A stretch of 6,371 bases of DNA from Verrucomicrobiales bacterium (GTDB lineage Bacteria > Verrucomicrobiota > Verrucomicrobiia > Limisphaerales > SXQI01), in the NCBI GenBank assembly GCA_005793025.1, contig SXQI01000164.1, positions 1 to 6,371 on the forward strand. The letters run 5' to 3'. Each line of letters begins with the position of its first letter. Positions within the stretch are counted from its first letter, which is position 1. The position numbers were made by a program, and so were the translations under genes. Below the pieces are notes generated by a model that did not search any database, had not been told where the DNA came from, and saw only the letters and a list, made by a program, of their open reading frames with translations. Below are positions 3,441-6,371 of this stretch, in pieces.

Positions 3441-6371
3441 ATGAAACTTTTTGTGCGTTTCTTGAGTTTGTTGTTCCCACTTTGGACGTTCTCTGCGGGA
3501 GCGGTTTCCTTCCAGTTTGATCAGGAAGCGGTGCTTTACTCCACGACCTACAAGCGAGGGATCAACTTTCGATCGAGCCGTGGGGTTCCGATTTCCGCGA
3601 CTGCTGATACAAAGACGACGGGTTCTGACGGAAGACAACCTGCTCAACCTGCGGGGACGCCGAATCAATTTCGCGGAATGATGGTTTTTGGAGGAATGGC
3701 GGTTCCCGCGATCTCGGGTCGATCCAGTCTCAATGGCAATTTGAGCTTCGTAAGAAACGCAGAGCCTCTGAATTTACCCCGCTCTACGGCTTCGGGGAGG
3801 ACGCTTGTGCTGCGCTCGGTGCAAACCGGTGCAACTTATTTGAGTCGTCAGGTCAGTTTCAGTTTTGGTTCACTCATCACTCCACCGTTGGTGGGAACTG
3901 ACGGCCTGCCGCTGACGAATGTTTCCCCAAAAGATTATTGGGTGGCGGAGCCTTATTCGACAACGGCCCATGCGGGGGCCGCCTATTACTGGAGCCCTCA
4001 CGCCAGGAGTGTATTTGCCATCCAACCGGGGATGATGCAGATCAAATGGAGGAAAGCACAACCCTCGACGACCAAGCCTGCCGACTTCGACTCGAATCCG
4101 ACAAGGTATGCGTTGTTGTCGGGGCTCTATTACACAATTTACTCGGTCGATTATATTGTCACCGGGAGTGCCGATAAGACACCTCGTAAGATTTATTGGA
4201 CCGAATCCTCGTTCCGTTCAACGGGCAAGCCCGTACAGGTCCCCGCAGCGAGAGTGAGTGCGGTCAAGGTGGCTTACAACACAGCATTCCCGGAGAGGGT
4301 GACTACTGAATTTTTGGCACCCGGCCAATCTGAGATGGTGACCACCAATCGCCTGTATGAACTCCGAACACTGTGGTTTGACCACGACCAAGGGCAAATC
4401 TTGGCCTACAACCTCGAAGGGCGGGTTTTTATCGAGTTGTTGGGAGAATCCCTCGGCGGTGGAATCCGGAAGCATCTGGGTTATGAAATCGTGGACGTGA
4501 TTCAACAAGCCATTCCTAGGGACACCACCGCGGAACTCGGGGAGGTGTTAACTCCTACAACCGACCCCAACGAAGGATCCGCACTAACGCCAGAACCCGT
4601 GGTCGTAGGAGGAGTCCAACCCTTTACGTTCCAACACAATATCGTGGGAACGGATCAAATGGAGTATTTTGCAACCCGCGAATCGATCAATCAAAACGAT
4701 GTGCTGGTGCATTGGTTAGAAACCGGGGGGCAAGGACTTCGTTGGCCACTTCTGTATTCGCGTTACAAGCTAGTCTGGCCGACGGATGTTGCTAAATACA
4801 GTCATTACGTGCGTCCTGACGTGGAGACAGAGTCGGAAGCCAAGCTCACAGCTGTGCACCTGCCAAATGAGAATATTCCCACCATCCAATATCAAGACCC
4901 TCTGGATCAGCCTCGAGCTCACCTCACCGAGACGTTCAGTTTTTATACATTCCTCAATCAACAAAACCCGGTGCACCGTAGCTTGTTACGGTTTTCATCG
5001 GGAGATGACGTGACGTTCGAGCGGGTTTTCTCGTGGTTGGATGTAACACTGAAACAACCGGCAAGTTTTGTTGGGACATTGGCAACAAATTTGACCGGTT
5101 GGGACTCCACGAATCGCAACTTTAGTTGGAATGAGGCGAACTCCCCCCTCACTCCAATAGCCCCTCGTATTGTTTCTGCAACGGTTAATGTGGGGGATCG
5201 ATTGTTGGCACCGTTAAACGAGTTAGGGGCTTCCGGTTCCTACCTTGCCGGTTACATTTTACAGTCCGCTGGGAATTCATTCCACCCGGGTGCCTATATC
5301 GATCCGTTCGTGAGCGGATTTGAAGAGGCAAACCAAGGAGCCATCATTCCGGTGAACGCTATCCCCGGCAGGAATAAGCTCGATGTCTGGTGGTATCGCC
5401 AGAACGTAACGAACAGTGTCAAAAATCCCTCCAACGGTTTCAAACCGATTTACTGGCCTGCGGTCATTGGCCGTTACACCTTGGCATGGCCTTCGGGACG
5501 GAGTGAGATCGTGTTGGCAAGCAACGATGGCAGCGGAGCGTTGAGCAGTCTGGAGGCGAAAGGTTCCATTTATGTTCAAAATGATCCGACACAGGTGGGA
5601 TACAATCCCAACGAGGAACACGCGTTGATGTCGGGTGGGCGAGCCTACGCTCTTCGGGATGATCTGAATCTGGTAGTAGGGATCAATTATTCCTCAGCCC
5701 CTTATGTGTTGTTGAATTACACGGGAGCTGACGGACGGCCTTCGATAAAGACCTTCAACGTGTTGCGGGAAAAACCCTCGGCCGGATTGGTCTTTGATTA
5801 CGTAGTGACGGCGGGAGGAAACGTGGATCGCTCGGGCGCGGGTCGAGTCTTGCAGGCTCCTATGCCGCTACCCTTGCTAGAAGCCCCGACGGAATTCGTC
5901 TCCGAAGTCACTCCCACGGGAACAAATTATACACTGGTCAATTACAACGCTGAACCCTCAGCTGCTGCAGGTGATTTACCCATCGGTTGGAATACCGCGA
6001 CAGCAAACGCGTATCCGAATTACTCGAAATTCACCTATCGAGATCGGAAGCAGAATTTTTGGGTGTTACGCGGATTGCACGCGGGTCTGCCCTCACTCAA
6101 CGCGGGAACCTACAATTCTAGCACCAAAACATTTTCGACATCGCTTCCAACAGCCACCGCCGTCAGGAATCAGCCGTTTCATTACACGATCCATCTTTCG
6201 CGTCAGGCCGACACGCTCATTATCAACACTGCGGATGGTTCGGCGTTGCCAACGGGCCTGAGGTTTGGAAGCACCAATGGCCTAGTGATCACCGGAACAC
6301 CGACAACGGCAGGATCGCATAACCTCAATCTAGTCATCACCGATACCGGAGATGGTTCGAAGGTAACGAAC
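3441..6371 (+). CDS. Giant exported multidomain protein, N-terminal part (3' end outside window)
   Basis: ATG 3441 opens a frame with no stop for 977 codons to the window edge. The start is chosen because it leads straight into a signal peptide: K2 and R6, a hydrophobic FLSLLFPLWTF core, and a likely cut after A19-G20-A21. The frame stays open upstream to an ATG at 3351, but that start would bury the signal. Blocks in order: Q195-W203; RVSAVKVAYN (from 271); LWFDHDQGQILAYNLEGRVF (311-330); FQHNIVG...VHWLE (397-427) with WPLLYSRYKLVWP (435-447); FSFYTFL...HRSLLRF (499-518) and FERVFSWLD (526-534); DVWWYR (648-653) with WPAVIGRYTLAWP (672-684); YNPNEEHALM and YALRDDLN (721-743); APYVLLNY (753-760); YRDRKQNFWVLRG (866-878). 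Residues from about 904 resemble a He_PIG putative Ig domain (ALPTGLRF..., then GLVITGTPTTAGSHNLNLVITDTG). There are no cysteines and no catalytic motif. I recall similar large proteins in Verrucomicrobiota, of unknown function; a cell-surface or matrix structural role is inferred. Confidence 0.9.
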   Translation, partial: MKLFVRFLSLLFPLWTFSAGAVSFQFDQEAVLYSTTYKRGINFRSSRGVPISATADTKTTGSDGRQPAQPAGTPNQFRGMMVFGGMAVPAISGRSSLNGNLSFVRNAEPLNLPRSTASGRTLVLRSVQTGATYLSRQVSFSFGSLITPPLVGTDGLPLTNVSPKDYWVAEPYSTTAHAGAAYYWSPHARSVFAIQPGMMQIKWRKAQPSTTKPADFDSNPTRYALLSGLYYTIYSVDYIVTGSADKTPRKIYWTESSFRSTGKPVQVPAARVSAVKVAYNTAFPERVTTEFLAPGQSEMVTTNRLYELRTLWFDHDQGQILAYNLEGRVFIELLGESLGGGIRKHLGYEIVDVIQQAIPRDTTAELGEVLTPTTDPNEGSALTPEPVVVGGVQPFTFQHNIVGTDQMEYFATRESINQNDVLVHWLETGGQGLRWPLLYSRYKLVWPTDVAKYSHYVRPDVETESEAKLTAVHLPNENIPTIQYQDPLDQPRAHLTETFSFYTFLNQQNPVHRSLLRFSSGDDVTFERVFSWLDVTLKQPASFVGTLATNLTGWDSTNRNFSWNEANSPLTPIAPRIVSATVNVGDRLLAPLNELGASGSYLAGYILQSAGNSFHPGAYIDPFVSGFEEANQGAIIPVNAIPGRNKLDVWWYRQNVTNSVKNPSNGFKPIYWPAVIGRYTLAWPSGRSEIVLASNDGSGALSSLEAKGSIYVQNDPTQVGYNPNEEHALMSGGRAYALRDDLNLVVGINYSSAPYVLLNYTGADGRPSIKTFNVLREKPSAGLVFDYVVTAGGNVDRSGAGRVLQAPMPLPLLEAPTEFVSEVTPTGTNYTLVNYNAEPSAAAGDLPIGWNTATANAYPNYSKFTYRDRKQNFWVLRGLHAGLPSLNAGTYNSSTKTFSTSLPTATAVRNQPFHYTIHLSRQADTLIINTADGSALPTGLRFGSTNGLVITGTPTTAGSHNLNLVITDTGDGSKVTN
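4743..4781 (+). repeat. W-P-x4-R-Y-x-L-x-W-P motif, copy 1
   Basis: Residues 435-447 of the giant protein read WPLLYSRYKLVWP. The block shares seven residues at identical spacing with copy 2 and is preceded, ten residues earlier, by the Trp of VHWLE (W425). The DNA of the two copies is strongly diverged. Confidence 0.75.
5454..5492 (+). repeat. W-P-x4-R-Y-x-L-x-W-P motif, copy 2
   Basis: Residues 672-684 read WPAVIGRYTLAWP, 237 residues after copy 1. It too is preceded by an aromatic block (DVWWYR, 648-653), with a longer linker of 20 residues before the motif. This points to an old internal duplication of a whole domain rather than a short repeat. Confidence 0.75.

Noticed and set aside
3938..4177. 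Plus-strand open frame of 79 codons
   Set aside because: It is out of frame within the giant-protein gene and its Cys- and Arg-rich composition is typical of a shadow frame.
5277..5621. Minus-strand open frame of 114 codons
   Set aside because: It is antisense to the giant-protein gene, whose frame here carries clear motifs (DVWWYR, WPAVIGRYTLAWP). No domain is seen in the antisense product.
1..6371. CRISPR array, insertion sequence or phage gene cluster
   Set aside because: There are no regularly spaced direct DNA repeats, transposase or integrase motifs, or phage structural genes. The fibre-like repeats also occur in non-phage exported proteins, and this one has a Sec signal peptide, which phage tail fibres lack.

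Overview
The window looks like part of a chromosome from the Verrucomicrobiota or a related PVC-group bacterium. This rests on protein style rather than any marker gene: very large exported proteins rich in Trp, Tyr, Asn and Thr, a GLNFVGFPTP-type block with a later GLWVG block, an HPDHDN motif, and a 'GKVTYQGFLTD...' fibre-type exported protein. I know these types from memory of that phylum, with no database search behind it. No rRNA, tRNA, transposase, integrase or CRISPR array is visible.

The layout is three genes, all on the + strand. (1) Positions 1-1715 hold the 3' part of a large gene whose start lies upstream; 570 codons are visible. (2) Positions 1795-3264 hold a complete gene for a 489-residue exported fibre-like protein: signal peptide, N-terminal domain, degenerate tail-fibre-type repeats, and a C-terminal domain I do not recognise. 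(3) Positions 3441-6371 hold the 5' part of a very large gene, open for 977 codons to the window edge. It encodes an exported, cysteine-free protein with regularly spaced aromatic blocks and the start of a He_PIG-like Ig fold at the edge. Gene 3 is the largest gene here and is easily missed because its stop codon lies outside the window.

Gaps are short. The 79 bp between genes 1 and 2 hold a plausible ribosome-binding site and a weak promoter candidate. The 176 bp between genes 2 and 3 hold several small inverted repeats but no convincing terminator or promoter.

Taken together, this is a co-directional cluster of secreted or surface structural proteins, probably adhesion, matrix or envelope-decoration components. 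No catalytic domain is visible in any of the three. Joint function is inferred from co-orientation, export signals and shared architecture, not shown by the sequence.
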